From NCBI GenBank assembly GCA_902613845.1, contig CACMIW010000001.1, positions 186,001 through 250,000 on the forward strand: 64,000 bases of DNA, in the 5' to 3' direction. The translations under genes and the position numbers were made by a program. The stretch comes from an uncultured Alphaproteobacteria bacterium (GTDB taxonomy: Bacteria; Pseudomonadota; Alphaproteobacteria; HIMB59). This document shows positions 1 to 8,276 of the stretch, piece by piece; the first letter of the stretch is position 1; each line of letters begins with the position of its first letter. The notes under the pieces were generated by a model. It saw only the letters and a list, made by a program, of their open reading frames with translations. It was not told the origin of the DNA and ran no database searches.

Positions 1-150
1 GTTAATTAGAGCTAGTGTGTCTGTATCTATGAATCTTGGACTTTTTTCATAAAAAATTAATCCTTGATAAGAAATATTTAAATCAAGACAGTGATTTATA
101 ATTGCTGGATTATTTTGTCCACAAATTTTTATTTTTATGTTTTTCCCCAT
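1..150 (-). CDS. trpF: Phosphoribosylanthranilate isomerase, N-terminal part (cut by window edge)
   Basis: Only the first 50 codons are in the window. An ATG at 150 (read leftwards) gives a protein starting MGKNIKIKICGQNNPAIINH. The KICG motif close to the N terminus is the first beta strand and active-site Cys of TrpF, which isomerises phosphoribosylanthranilate in tryptophan synthesis. The frame stays open to base 1. It overlaps the end of pyrF by about 40 bases, and the pyrF-trpF order is usual in alphaproteobacteria. Too little is present to judge the rest of the protein. Confidence 0.8.
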   Translation of the reverse strand, partial: MGKNIKIKICGQNNPAIINHCLDLNISYQGLIFYEKSPRFIDTDTLALIN

Positions 151-817
151 ATTTTTTTAACAAATCTAATGGTTTTTTGCTTCCTATTAATTCTCTGCCT
201 ATTACAACAAAGCTTGCACCATCTTGTAAAGCATTATGAACAAAAGCAACTCTTTTTTGATCATCATTTCTAGCAAACATTTTAACACCAGGTGTTATCT
301 TAATTAATTTATTATATTTTTCTAAAATCCTAAGGTCATCACCTGAACAAATAAGGCCATAAATATTTTCATTATTTGCGATTTCAGTAAATTTTTTTGC
401 AAGTTTTTTTGTATTTTTCTCTTTATATATTTTTTCGCTATCTTTCCCATCTAAGCTCGTTAATAAGGTTACTCCTAAGATTTTAGTTTTAAGTTTATTT
501 TTCTTAATAGAGTTTAATGCAGCTTTCATCATCTGGTTGCCTCCTGATATGTGCAATGTAAGAAAATCAGGATTTATTTTCGATAAAGAGTCAATTGCAC
601 TACTTACAGTATTAGGGATATCATGAAGTTTTAAATCAAGAAATAATTTACTTTTTTTATTTTTAATTTCTGAAATTAGTTCATCTGAGCGTTCATTATA
701 GAAGGATCTATACCCAACTTTAAAACCGTATACATGATTGTAAAGTTTTTTTACAATGTTAATGTTTTGAGTATTTGATTTTAGATCTAGCGCTACAAAA
801 AATCTAAATTTTTTCAT
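110..817 (-). CDS. pyrF: Orotidine 5'-phosphate decarboxylase
   Basis: PyrF decarboxylates OMP to UMP, the last step of de novo pyrimidine synthesis. The 235-residue length is normal for the bacterial enzyme. It begins FFVALDLKS, where the Asp-x-Lys lies on strand 1, and it has the family signature DLKLHDIPNT near residues 62-71, carrying the catalytic Lys-Asp pair. The C-terminal part has TPGVKMFARNDDQKRV and FVVIGRELIGS, the phosphate-gripping loops. It overlaps the end of ihfB by 14 bases, which suggests translational coupling at the end of the rpsA-ihfB-pyrF-trpF unit. Confidence 0.95.
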   Translation of the reverse strand: MKKFRFFVALDLKSNTQNINIVKKLYNHVYGFKVGYRSFYNERSDELISEIKNKKSKLFLDLKLHDIPNTVSSAIDSLSKINPDFLTLHISGGNQMMKAALNSIKKNKLKTKILGVTLLTSLDGKDSEKIYKEKNTKKLAKKFTEIANNENIYGLICSGDDLRILEKYNKLIKITPGVKMFARNDDQKRVAFVHNALQDGASFVVIGRELIGSKKPLDLLKKYGEKHKNKNLWTK

Positions 818-1109
818 TTAATTTTTTTATAATATTTTCACTTGCTTTGAATGAGACTTTCCATTTAGGTGGAATATATATTTTTTTTTGACTTCTAGGG
901 TCAGAACCAAACCTAGAATTCATAAGTTTAGTTTTAAAAACACCAAAATTTCTTAACTCTATAGAAACATGATTACAAATATTTTTCTCTAAAATTTCAA
1001 AAAATCTTTTAAATATAGCCTCGTTAATTTTTGGAGTTAAATCAGTCTCTGATTGGAGATAAGTCCTAAGTATATCGGACCTATTCTTCTTTGGAGTCCT
1101 TATCCTCAT
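804..1109 (-). CDS. ihfB: IHF/HU-family DNA-binding protein, probably integration host factor beta
   Basis: This is a small HU/IHF-fold protein of about 101 residues. The family core is visible: a helical N-terminal half, then IELRNFGVFKTKLMNSR and GSDPRSQKKIYIPPKWKVSFKAS, matching the beta arm and the Pro tip of IHF. Its place directly after rpsA is the classic ihfB position. An upstream ATG exists at 1124, but I prefer 1109 because it gives a shorter overlap (29 bases) with the end of rpsA. Even so, the head (MRIRTPKKNRSDILRTYL) is more basic than usual. Sequence is divergent, so alpha or beta type rests on gene order. Confidence 0.8.
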   Translation of the reverse strand: MRIRTPKKNRSDILRTYLQSETDLTPKINEAIFKRFFEILEKNICNHVSIELRNFGVFKTKLMNSRFGSDPRSQKKIYIPPKWKVSFKASENIIKKLNEKI

Positions 1110-2778
1110 CCAAAGCCTTACCAAGAATATCCCCTAAAACAGACCCAGAGGACTTAGATCCATATTTTTCTAACAAACTTTGTTCTTCATCTATTTCTAA
1201 CTGTCTTATTGAAAGTGAAAATTTTCGATTTGTATGATCTATAGAGCTAATTTTAGCATCTATTTTTTGACCCTCATTATATCTTGTGATATTCTGCTCT
1301 TCCTTGTTTTTTGAGAGCTCTTTTCTTCTTATTGTCGTCTCGATAAAACTAGCTACTTCGACATCAATACCATTGTTGCTAATTTTTGTAATTGTTGCAG
1401 AGACAATATCTCCTTTAGTTTTGTCTTTGAAGAATTCATAAAAAGGATCTGCAGACAATTGTTTTATTCCAAAGCTAATTTTTTCTTTTTCTGGATCTAT
1501 TTCTAATATTTTAACCTGAATACTTTGTCCTTTTTGATACTTTTTTAGGGTTCTATCACCGTTAGTATCCGTCCATGATAAGTCATTTTTATGGATTAGT
1601 CCGTCTATGTTTTCATTAAGTTTAGCAAATATACCAAATTCAGTAATATTTTTAATTTCTGTATCAATTGTTTGATCTTTTTTGTATTCATTTAAAATAT
1701 TTTCCCATGGATTAGGCTCAGTTTGCTTAATTCCAAGGCTTATTCTTTTCTTCTCTTTATCTATTTCCAGAATTTTTACTCTAATATTAAAACCAACTTC
1801 TAAGATTTTATTTGGATGTATATTTTTTTTAGTCCAACTTATATCGTTTGAATGAACTAAGCCTTCTAAATCTTTTTCTGTAAGTTGTACAAAAGCACCA
1901 TAATCAGTAATATGGGTAATTTTTCCATCATAAATTTCATTATGGGTAATTTTATCCTCAATTTTTTCCCAAGGGTCATCTTTAAGTTGTTTATAACCCA
2001 AACTAATTTTATCTGAGTCGTCAGAAACTTTAAGAATTTTAAATTCATATTTTTTACCAATTTCTAAAACATCTGAAGGATGACTAATTCTACTCCATGA
2101 GATATCGCTTAGGTGAACTAAACCATCAATGCCACCAAGATCGACAAATGCGCCGTAATCTGTGAACGTTTTTACTTTTCCAGTAACAACAGAGTCACCT
2201 TGCGACTTTTCTAATAACTGATTTTTGATTTCTTTTTGTTTTTCCTCTAGTATTGCTTTTCTTGATACAACAATATTACCCTTTGTGTAATCCATTTTTA
2301 GTATTTCAAAAGTTTCTTCAGTTTTGATTAAATGACTTACATCTCTGACAGGTCGAACATCAATTTGACTTAATGGTAAAAATGCGTTTGTGCCCATAAT
2401 TTTTACATATAGACCAGCTTTAGCTTTACCTACGATAAATCCTTTCACTCTTTCCTTATTATCAAAAAGTTTTTGGAGTTTTTCCCATGATTTCATCTTT
2501 ATAGCCTTTTCATGAGAGACCTTGATATTGCCTTCTCTATCTTCTAATTTTTCAACAAATACTTCAATTACTTGTCCAGTTTTTAAATCATCTGTTGATC
2601 CAGTGTTAAAAAACTCTTCTTTTGGAATTTGACCTTCGCTTTTATATCCTATGTCAACTGTTATATGCTGATCATTTATTTTTAGAATAGTTCCAGAAAT
2701 TATTTTATTTGCAGCGATTGTGTTTTTAGTTTCGAATTGTTGGTCTAGCAACTTGCTATACTCGTCGTTAGATATCAT
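1081..2778 (-). CDS. rpsA: 30S ribosomal protein S1
   Basis: S1 binds mRNA on the small subunit and helps start translation on weakly structured or SD-poor messages. At 565 residues it has the usual proteobacterial length and six S1 repeats, roughly at residues 26-90, 110-175, 197-265, 282-352, 369-440 and 456-525. Repeats 3 to 5 carry the canonical DYGAFVDL, DGLVHLSDISW and KISLG motifs. The tail is acidic (DEDKDSKEE). It lies 68 bases downstream of aroA, without the cmk gene often found between these two, and overlaps ihfB. Confidence 0.97.
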   Translation of the reverse strand: MISNDEYSKLLDQQFETKNTIAANKIISGTILKINDQHITVDIGYKSEGQIPKEEFFNTGSTDDLKTGQVIEVFVEKLEDREGNIKVSHEKAIKMKSWEKLQKLFDNKERVKGFIVGKAKAGLYVKIMGTNAFLPLSQIDVRPVRDVSHLIKTEETFEILKMDYTKGNIVVSRKAILEEKQKEIKNQLLEKSQGDSVVTGKVKTFTDYGAFVDLGGIDGLVHLSDISWSRISHPSDVLEIGKKYEFKILKVSDDSDKISLGYKQLKDDPWEKIEDKITHNEIYDGKITHITDYGAFVQLTEKDLEGLVHSNDISWTKKNIHPNKILEVGFNIRVKILEIDKEKKRISLGIKQTEPNPWENILNEYKKDQTIDTEIKNITEFGIFAKLNENIDGLIHKNDLSWTDTNGDRTLKKYQKGQSIQVKILEIDPEKEKISFGIKQLSADPFYEFFKDKTKGDIVSATITKISNNGIDVEVASFIETTIRRKELSKNKEEQNITRYNEGQKIDAKISSIDHTNRKFSLSIRQLEIDEEQSLLEKYGSKSSGSVLGDILGKALDEDKDSKEE

Positions 2779-2846
2779 ATGACATTATTTACCTTTCAAA
2801 TTAAGTTAGGTTTTTTTAAAGTTTTATTGCTGTTTTTCAAGGAAAA

Positions 2847-4145
2847 TTAATTAATGAATTGAGATACATGTTTGAAAAACCTTGGATAACTGGTTTTAAC
2901 ACAAGATTTATCTTTAATTATATTGTTTTTTTTACAAATTATGTTTGCAATAAAAAAGGACATTAAGATCCTATGATCATCATTGTGTTTAATTATAGCC
3001 CCTCCTTTTTTTAAATTATTGTCACCATATATATATAAATCATAATTTTTAATTTTAGATTTTACCCCGATTTTCTTTAAATTCTCATGTATTAGTAACA
3101 ACCTATTGCTCTCTTTTACTGTAAGCTCCTTCAAACCTTTGAATACAGAAATACCACTTGCAAACGAAGCAGCAATAGACAAAATCGGTATTTCATCTAC
3201 TTGTAACGGAACCTGAATTGACTCTAATGTTGTTGAGTTCAATCTTTTTTTTTGTTCAATTTTAAGGTCAGCAATTAATTCGTTGTTAACCTTTTTTTTA
3301 CTAATAATTTTTATTTCTCCACCCATGCTTTTAAGAGTTTTTATAAAACCCACTCTCGTTTTGTTATATAGAATATTTTTAACAATAAGTTTACTTCCAG
3401 GCTTCAGGCAAGCTGCTGAGATAAAAAATGCTGCTGATGAGGGGTCACCAGGAACTTTATAATTTATCGTCTTCAGTTCTTTATTATTTCTCATTTCTAT
3501 AAATCTATATTTTGAAACTTCTTTAACTTTAATGTTGTATCCCATAGATTTGAGCATATTCTCTGTATGATCTCTTGTTGATTTAAACTCTTTAATTTTT
3601 ACGATACCTTTTGTATTCAAAGCTGAAAGCATGATCGCACTTTTTATTTGAGCAGATGGAATAACTATATTAAATGTAAGAGGTAATGCATTACCTGTGC
3701 CTTTTAATTTAATTGGAGGAAATAATTTTTTTTTTAATTTGATATTTGCGCCTATTTTAGATAGATGCTCTGTCACTCTTCTCATTGGTCTTTGACTTAG
3801 AGATTTATCACCAACTAATTTTACTTCAATATTGTTTGAAGAAATTAAACCAGATAAAAGCCTGATTCCAGTTCCGGAATTTCCAAAATCTATTAATTTA
3901 TCTGGTTGAAACAATCCACCAGGTGGAAGACCATAAACAAAGTATTTGTTCTTTTTTTTTAATATTCTAACCCCTAGCAATTTCATCGCTTTAAGTGTGT
4001 TCATTACATCTTCGCCTTCTAGTAAATTAAAAATTTGTGACCTTCCTATTGCCTGACCAGCTAAAATTAATATTCTATGACTTATAGACTTATCACCTGG
4101 CGGGTGGTATGTACCTTTAATTGAGCATCTGTTATTAAAGGGCAT
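2847..4145 (-). CDS. aroA: 3-phosphoshikimate 1-carboxyvinyltransferase (EPSP synthase)
   Basis: AroA joins phosphoenolpyruvate to shikimate 3-phosphate in the chorismate pathway. The 432-residue protein has the N-terminal PGDKSISHR substrate motif near residue 17 and NSGTGIRLL near 90. RPMRR, the late DEIPILSIAASFA with the catalytic Asp, and KESNRL are also present. The start at 4145 lies four bases after the lptB stop, so it is probably co-transcribed with the LPS genes upstream and with rpsA downstream. Confidence 0.96.
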   Translation of the reverse strand: MPFNNRCSIKGTYHPPGDKSISHRILILAGQAIGRSQIFNLLEGEDVMNTLKAMKLLGVRILKKKNKYFVYGLPPGGLFQPDKLIDFGNSGTGIRLLSGLISSNNIEVKLVGDKSLSQRPMRRVTEHLSKIGANIKLKKKLFPPIKLKGTGNALPLTFNIVIPSAQIKSAIMLSALNTKGIVKIKEFKSTRDHTENMLKSMGYNIKVKEVSKYRFIEMRNNKELKTINYKVPGDPSSAAFFISAACLKPGSKLIVKNILYNKTRVGFIKTLKSMGGEIKIISKKKVNNELIADLKIEQKKRLNSTTLESIQVPLQVDEIPILSIAASFASGISVFKGLKELTVKESNRLLLIHENLKKIGVKSKIKNYDLYIYGDNNLKKGGAIIKHNDDHRILMSFFIANIICKKNNIIKDKSCVKTSYPRFFKHVSQFIN

Positions 4146-4149
4146 TAGA

Positions 4150-4866
4150 TTAATTATAATTTTTACCTAAGTAGATTTTTTTTACTAATTTATCAGATGT
4201 AATATCTTTTGGGCTACCGGATTTAATTATTTCTCCATTATAAATTATATATCCAAAATCAACAATACTCAGGGCCTCTTTTACATTGTGGTCTGTTATT
4301 ATCATTCCTACATTCATCTTTTTCAATAATGAAATTGTGTTCTTGACTTCTTCTATTGCTATAGGATCTATGCCAGCAAATGGTTCATCTAGTAATAGAA
4401 ATTTTGGTTTGCTAGCTAATGCCCTGGCTATTTCAGTCCTTCTTCTTTCACCTCCAGATAATAATTTTCCTTTTGTATTTTGAAAATTATTCAGCGAGAA
4501 TTGCTGAATTAAGTTTTTAGTAATTTTGATTGAATTGTTTTTGCTATGAAAAAGTTCTGCTATTGAAAAAATATTGTCGTATACACTTAAATCTCTAAAA
4601 ATAGAGGCTTCTTGTGGTAGATAAGAGATACCTAATTTTGTTCTTAAACTAAGACTCTTATCGTTTAAATTAAATTCATCTAAAAAAACTTTACCTAAAT
4701 CTGGGGCTAGGAACCCAGCTACGATGTTAAAAAGAGTTGTCTTACCACTGCCGTTCGGACCAAGCAATCCATTGATTCTATTGCTTCTAAACTCAATATT
4801 TATTTTATGGAGGGCTTTTTTTGACTTGAAGCTTTTGCTAACTTCAACAAGTTTAATCGTTTGCAT
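4150..4866 (-). CDS. lptB: LPS export ABC transporter ATP-binding protein
   Basis: LptB is the cytoplasmic ATPase that drives LPS from the inner membrane through the Lpt bridge. Visible motifs are Walker A GPNGSGKTT, the Q-loop in SYLPQEASIF, the signature LLSGGERRRTEIARAL, Walker B FLLLDEPFAGIDP and the H-loop TDHNV. A longer reading from 4887 exists. I chose the ATG at 4866 (MQTIKLVEVSKSF), which fits the family N terminus and gives 238 residues. It overlaps the end of lptA by 14 bases, consistent with lptC-lptA-lptB coupling. Confidence 0.96.
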   Translation of the reverse strand: MQTIKLVEVSKSFKSKKALHKINIEFRSNRINGLLGPNGSGKTTLFNIVAGFLAPDLGKVFLDEFNLNDKSLSLRTKLGISYLPQEASIFRDLSVYDNIFSIAELFHSKNNSIKITKNLIQQFSLNNFQNTKGKLLSGGERRRTEIARALASKPKFLLLDEPFAGIDPIAIEEVKNTISLLKKMNVGMIITDHNVKEALSIVDFGYIIYNGEIIKSGSPKDITSDKLVKKIYLGKNYN

Positions 4867-5323
4867 TATTCTCAAGCAAAACCTCAACTAGAGATTCTTT
4901 GTCGGCAGAATTTAGTATTCTTTTATTATTATCAATATCAGCAATTAGCTCATTTCCTGTAAGTATTCTAGTTGGAGACTCAATTGATACATCTCCAATA
5001 AGTTTGATTATATTATTTTCTCTTGTATAAATCGCATAATTTCCTTTAAAAATTTCCTCCTCATATTTGATAATAACATTGTCAAAAAGTTCAATAATAG
5101 TAAAAATTTCGTCATTGTTTTCTTCTATATAATTAGCAACCATTTTATCAGCAAAGGCAATAAACCTCTCATTTTTAAACTCTACATCTACATTTGCGGT
5201 GTAGGTTTTATTTTCTGAGTCCCAAATTAAACTCTCACCAGCTTTGACATAACTTTCGGAATGTGCATTTTGAAAAAAAAATAAATACAAAACCAAGAGA
5301 GAAATTTTATTTACTAATGACAA
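4853..5323 (-). CDS. lptA: Periplasmic LPS transport protein LptA
   Basis: A 156-residue secreted protein. Residues 1-22 form a signal peptide (hydrophobic run LLVLYLFFFQNAHS before the likely cut). The rest is a beta-rich OstA-like domain with repeating strand patterns such as YTANVDVEFKNERFIAFADK and NIIKLIGDVSIES. LptA forms the periplasmic filament that carries LPS from LptC to LptD. The call rests on this pattern together with lptC and lptB on either side, because LptA sequences are poorly conserved. It overlaps lptC by 17 bases and lptB by 14. Confidence 0.85.
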   Translation of the reverse strand: MSLVNKISLLVLYLFFFQNAHSESYVKAGESLIWDSENKTYTANVDVEFKNERFIAFADKMVANYIEENNDEIFTIIELFDNVIIKYEEEIFKGNYAIYTRENNIIKLIGDVSIESPTRILTGNELIADIDNNKRILNSADKESLVEVLLENNAND

Positions 5324-5735
5324 ATTCTACCTTACCCTTAAAAAATATTTTACCATCATAATCTAAATTTTGAAAACCTTGTGCTTTTAGTAGCCCCATT
5401 CTATTAATTATTTCAACATATTCATCGCTGCTTGAAATTTCTTTTGAGAGGTTGATTGATATATTTCTTCCATATATTTTATATTCTTTATTTTCTAAAT
5501 GTGACTCACCTTCGAGGTAGATATTATCATCATCAATTTTATTTAATTTCTCAGATCCAATTTTTGTAATACCAGAGTTGCTCAAAACTATTGTGGAAAA
5601 ATTTTCTACTGTTATTTTTTTTTGACTAAAATTTTCAGTCAATGGTTTTTGATTTAAAAAATATATTATACCTTGTAAAGTTAAAAAAATTATTATCAAA
5701 CTGTTTATTATTTTTTTAATAAAATAATCAGTCAT
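5307..5735 (-). CDS. lptC: LPS export system protein LptC
   Basis: A 142-residue, poorly conserved protein with one N-terminal membrane helix (about residues 9-27, INSLIIIFLTLQGIIYFL) and a beta-rich periplasmic part, the layout of LptC. LptC anchors the periplasmic bridge to LptB2FG. It is on the short side for the family. Identification is mainly by topology and by its place between kdsD and lptA, and it overlaps both neighbours by a few bases. Confidence 0.75.
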   Translation of the reverse strand: MTDYFIKKIINSLIIIFLTLQGIIYFLNQKPLTENFSQKKITVENFSTIVLSNSGITKIGSEKLNKIDDDNIYLEGESHLENKEYKIYGRNISINLSKEISSSDEYVEIINRMGLLKAQGFQNLDYDGKIFFKGKVEFVISK

Positions 5736-6675
5736 TTTCCAAACACTTTTTAATATTCACAATACCTATTGGTTTATTTTTTCTTCCAATAATAAGACTT
5801 GTAATTGAATGTTTATTCATAAGAACGATGGCTGAGGAAATTAACAAATCGTCTGCAACGACTATAGGTTTGCTTTTCATGATATTAGTGGCCTTTTCCT
5901 GAATATCAATTTTTTCTATTGATCTTCTTAAATCACCATCTGTTATGATACCTTTTATATTATTACTTTTATCTAACACTACCACACAACCGTATTTTTT
6001 TTCCGTCATAACTAATACAGCATCAATTATTGATGATTTATTATGAATGATTGGAATATCAGTATCCATAATTTCACTTAAAGTTTTTAATTTTTTTCCT
6101 ATTTTTCCACCTGGATGAAGCTCACTAAATGATTTTTTATCAAATTTTCTAAGACTCAAAACACTGCAACAAAGAGCATCTCCAAGAGCTAATGACATTG
6201 TAGTGGATGTAGTAGGAATAGTCTGCAATTTATCAGCTTCTTTATGTGAGGGTAGTATTAAATTAATATCGGAATTCTTTGATAATAAACTTTTACTAGT
6301 GGAAGTAATCGAAATTATTTTAATTTTTTTTTTCTTACTAAAATTTATTAAATCTGATAATTCATGTGACTCACCAGAATTTGATAAAACAATTAAAATG
6401 TCATTTTTTTCCACTATACCCATATCTCCATGGCTAGCATCAACTGGATTTAAATATATAGCCGGTATTCCAGTGGAGGTAAAAGAAGCAGCAATTTTTC
6501 CTGCAATATTTCCACTTTTTCCTACTCCTGAAATAATTATTTTACCATTTTGGCTGGCAATTAATTCAACTGCTTGAACAAAATCTTTGCCTAAACTTCT
6601 TGAGAGTTTATTTAAAGCCATGGATTCTAACTTGATTACATCTTGTCCTACTTTTTTAATTTTAGATTTATTCAT
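5728..6675 (-). CDS. kdsD: Arabinose-5-phosphate isomerase (KdsD/KpsF family)
   Basis: It interconverts ribulose 5-phosphate and arabinose 5-phosphate, the first step towards Kdo for LPS. The 315 residues consist of a SIS domain (about 35-175, with SGVGKSGNIAGKIAASFTST and VLSNSGES) and two CBS domains (about 205-315, with KYGCVVVLDKSNNIKGIITDGDLRR). HPGGKIGKKL sits at the junction, as in the family. The location upstream of lptCAB matches the common Kdo-Lpt gene cluster. Confidence 0.95.
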   Translation of the reverse strand: MNKSKIKKVGQDVIKLESMALNKLSRSLGKDFVQAVELIASQNGKIIISGVGKSGNIAGKIAASFTSTGIPAIYLNPVDASHGDMGIVEKNDILIVLSNSGESHELSDLINFSKKKKIKIISITSTSKSLLSKNSDINLILPSHKEADKLQTIPTTSTTMSLALGDALCCSVLSLRKFDKKSFSELHPGGKIGKKLKTLSEIMDTDIPIIHNKSSIIDAVLVMTEKKYGCVVVLDKSNNIKGIITDGDLRRSIEKIDIQEKATNIMKSKPIVVADDLLISSAIVLMNKHSITSLIIGRKNKPIGIVNIKKCLEND

Positions 6676-6678
6676 TTT

Positions 6679-7311
6679 TCATTTGTGTGCAAAGATATCT
6701 ATACCTTCCCACCCCTGTAAATCTAATTCAACTCTTATTTCCATAAATTTCATTATCGATTTAAAAAGCTTCAATCTTTTTTGATTATGCAACTTATCAT
6801 TCAGAGAATTTTTAATTTTTGAAAGATACAAAACATCATTCATAGCATATTCAATTTGCTTTTTTGTAAGTTTTTTTCTACTCCAATCAGATGACTGTTC
6901 TGTTTTATCCAATTGTATATCTAATATTTCATAAACTAGATCTTTAAGACCATGTTTCGAGGAGTATGTACGAGTTAATTTTGAAGCAACTTTTGTGCAA
7001 AATACATTTTTAACATTGATTTTTAAATTTTCTTTTAATACTGCCATATCAAATCTTCCAAAATGAAAAATTTTGGTAAGGTCTTTATTTTCTAAAATTG
7101 TTTTAATATTTTTTGAGAATTTTGGTGATAGGTCTTCTTCAAATTTAATTAAATAAACTTTTTTATTTATTTCATTTCTTAACTGAATTAAACACAATCT
7201 ATCTCTTTTAATATTCAAGCCTAATGTTTCAGTATCTATAGAAATATCACCTTTAAAAGACTTCAAAAGTTTGCTTGGTAGGTCATTATGAAATAATTGA
7301 TAATTTGACAT
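6679..7311 (-). CDS. rnd: RNase D-like DEDDy 3'-5' exonuclease
   Basis: At 210 residues this is the short alphaproteobacterial form, with an exonuclease domain and no HRDC domains. Catalytic motifs are IDTET (ExoI, residues 26-30), HFGRFD (ExoII) and YAMNDVLYL (ExoIII with Tyr and Asp). The family trims 3' ends of structured RNAs such as tRNA precursors. Its stop lies three bases from kdsD, so it heads the LPS transcription unit. The 35-base spacer to the divergent gene at 7347 must hold promoters for both directions. Confidence 0.88.
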   Translation of the reverse strand: MSNYQLFHNDLPSKLLKSFKGDISIDTETLGLNIKRDRLCLIQLRNEINKKVYLIKFEEDLSPKFSKNIKTILENKDLTKIFHFGRFDMAVLKENLKINVKNVFCTKVASKLTRTYSSKHGLKDLVYEILDIQLDKTEQSSDWSRKKLTKKQIEYAMNDVLYLSKIKNSLNDKLHNQKRLKLFKSIMKFMEIRVELDLQGWEGIDIFAHK

Positions 7312-7346
7312 TGTAAAACATATATTTATATAAGATACATATTACA

Positions 7347-8276
7347 ATGAAAAACAAAAATGTATTAGTTTTCGGGTCTACAGGATTCATAGGTAGAAGT
7401 ATTACAAAAAGACTCTTACAAAACGGTGACAAATTAATATGTCCTGTAAGAAATGCTAGTAGGGTTAAAAGAAACATACTTTCTGGAGATATTGGTCAAA
7501 TTGAAGTCATAGATTTTGATATTAACAATTTAGATGAAATTAAAAATTTAATCAAAAAATCAGATTTGGTAATCAACTTAGTTGGTATTTTGTACGAAAA
7601 AAATAGTACATCATTTGAATTAGCTCATTATTTATTACCAAAAAAGATTGCTACCTATTGTGAAGCTTATAATAAACCGTTTCTTCATATTTCAAGCTTA
7701 GGTTCAACTTTTCAAACAAAATCAAATTATTTAATAAGTAAAAAAATGGGTGAAGAATTCATCGAAAACAACAACTCAAATTACATTATTATAAGGCCAA
7801 GCACTGTCTATGGTGAAGAGGATAATTTTTTCAATCTTTTTGGTAAGATGGCTAAAATTTTACCATTTCTTCCTCTAATTAAAAATGGAATGACTAAATT
7901 TCAACCAATTTATGTTAATGACTTATCCCTTTTTATTTTCAATATATTAAATAAATTTGATAAATACAAAAATTTAAATTTAGCTGCAGTGGGTAATGAG
8001 ATATTCACTTTCAAGGAAATTTTAAGTCATATATTCTTGTCTTTGAACAAAAAGGAGAGATTTTTTTACATTCCATCATTTTTAGCAATTATACAAGGAA
8101 AAATATTAGAAAAACTTCCAAAACCTTTATTTACCTATGACCAGTATGTAACTCTTTCTCATGACAGTATCTCAGAAGGGAGTCAAAAATTGGTAACAGA
8201 AGTATTGAAACAAGATTTATCAGATATGAAGATTATTACATCAGAATATCTTAAAAAGTTTATCGATAAAGTTTAA
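7347..8276 (+). CDS. NDUFA9-like NAD(P)-binding protein, complex I-associated family
   Basis: A 309-residue atypical short-chain dehydrogenase. The N terminus has VFGSTGFIGRSITKRLLQNG, the Rossmann nucleotide-binding turn. NLVGILYEKN, ISSLGS and the later YLISKKMGEEFI and IIRPSTVYGEED motifs follow the NDUFA9 pattern. In alphaproteobacteria and mitochondria this protein binds complex I as an accessory subunit. Whether it does so here cannot be read from sequence. It is divergent from rnd and convergent with uppP, sharing a TTAA in which both stop codons overlap. Confidence 0.8.
   Translation: MKNKNVLVFGSTGFIGRSITKRLLQNGDKLICPVRNASRVKRNILSGDIGQIEVIDFDINNLDEIKNLIKKSDLVINLVGILYEKNSTSFELAHYLLPKKIATYCEAYNKPFLHISSLGSTFQTKSNYLISKKMGEEFIENNNSNYIIIRPSTVYGEEDNFFNLFGKMAKILPFLPLIKNGMTKFQPIYVNDLSLFIFNILNKFDKYKNLNLAAVGNEIFTFKEILSHIFLSLNKKERFFYIPSFLAIIQGKILEKLPKPLFTYDQYVTLSHDSISEGSQKLVTEVLKQDLSDMKIITSEYLKKFIDKV

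Noticed and set aside
91-273. 60-residue plus-strand ORF at the left edge
   Set aside because: It lies antisense to pyrF and trpF, is rich in Phe and Leu from AT-rich antisense reading, and has no protein features.
6203-6577. 124-residue plus-strand ORF
   Set aside because: It is antisense to the SIS domain of kdsD, which is a complete and well-conserved gene; no independent start signals were seen.
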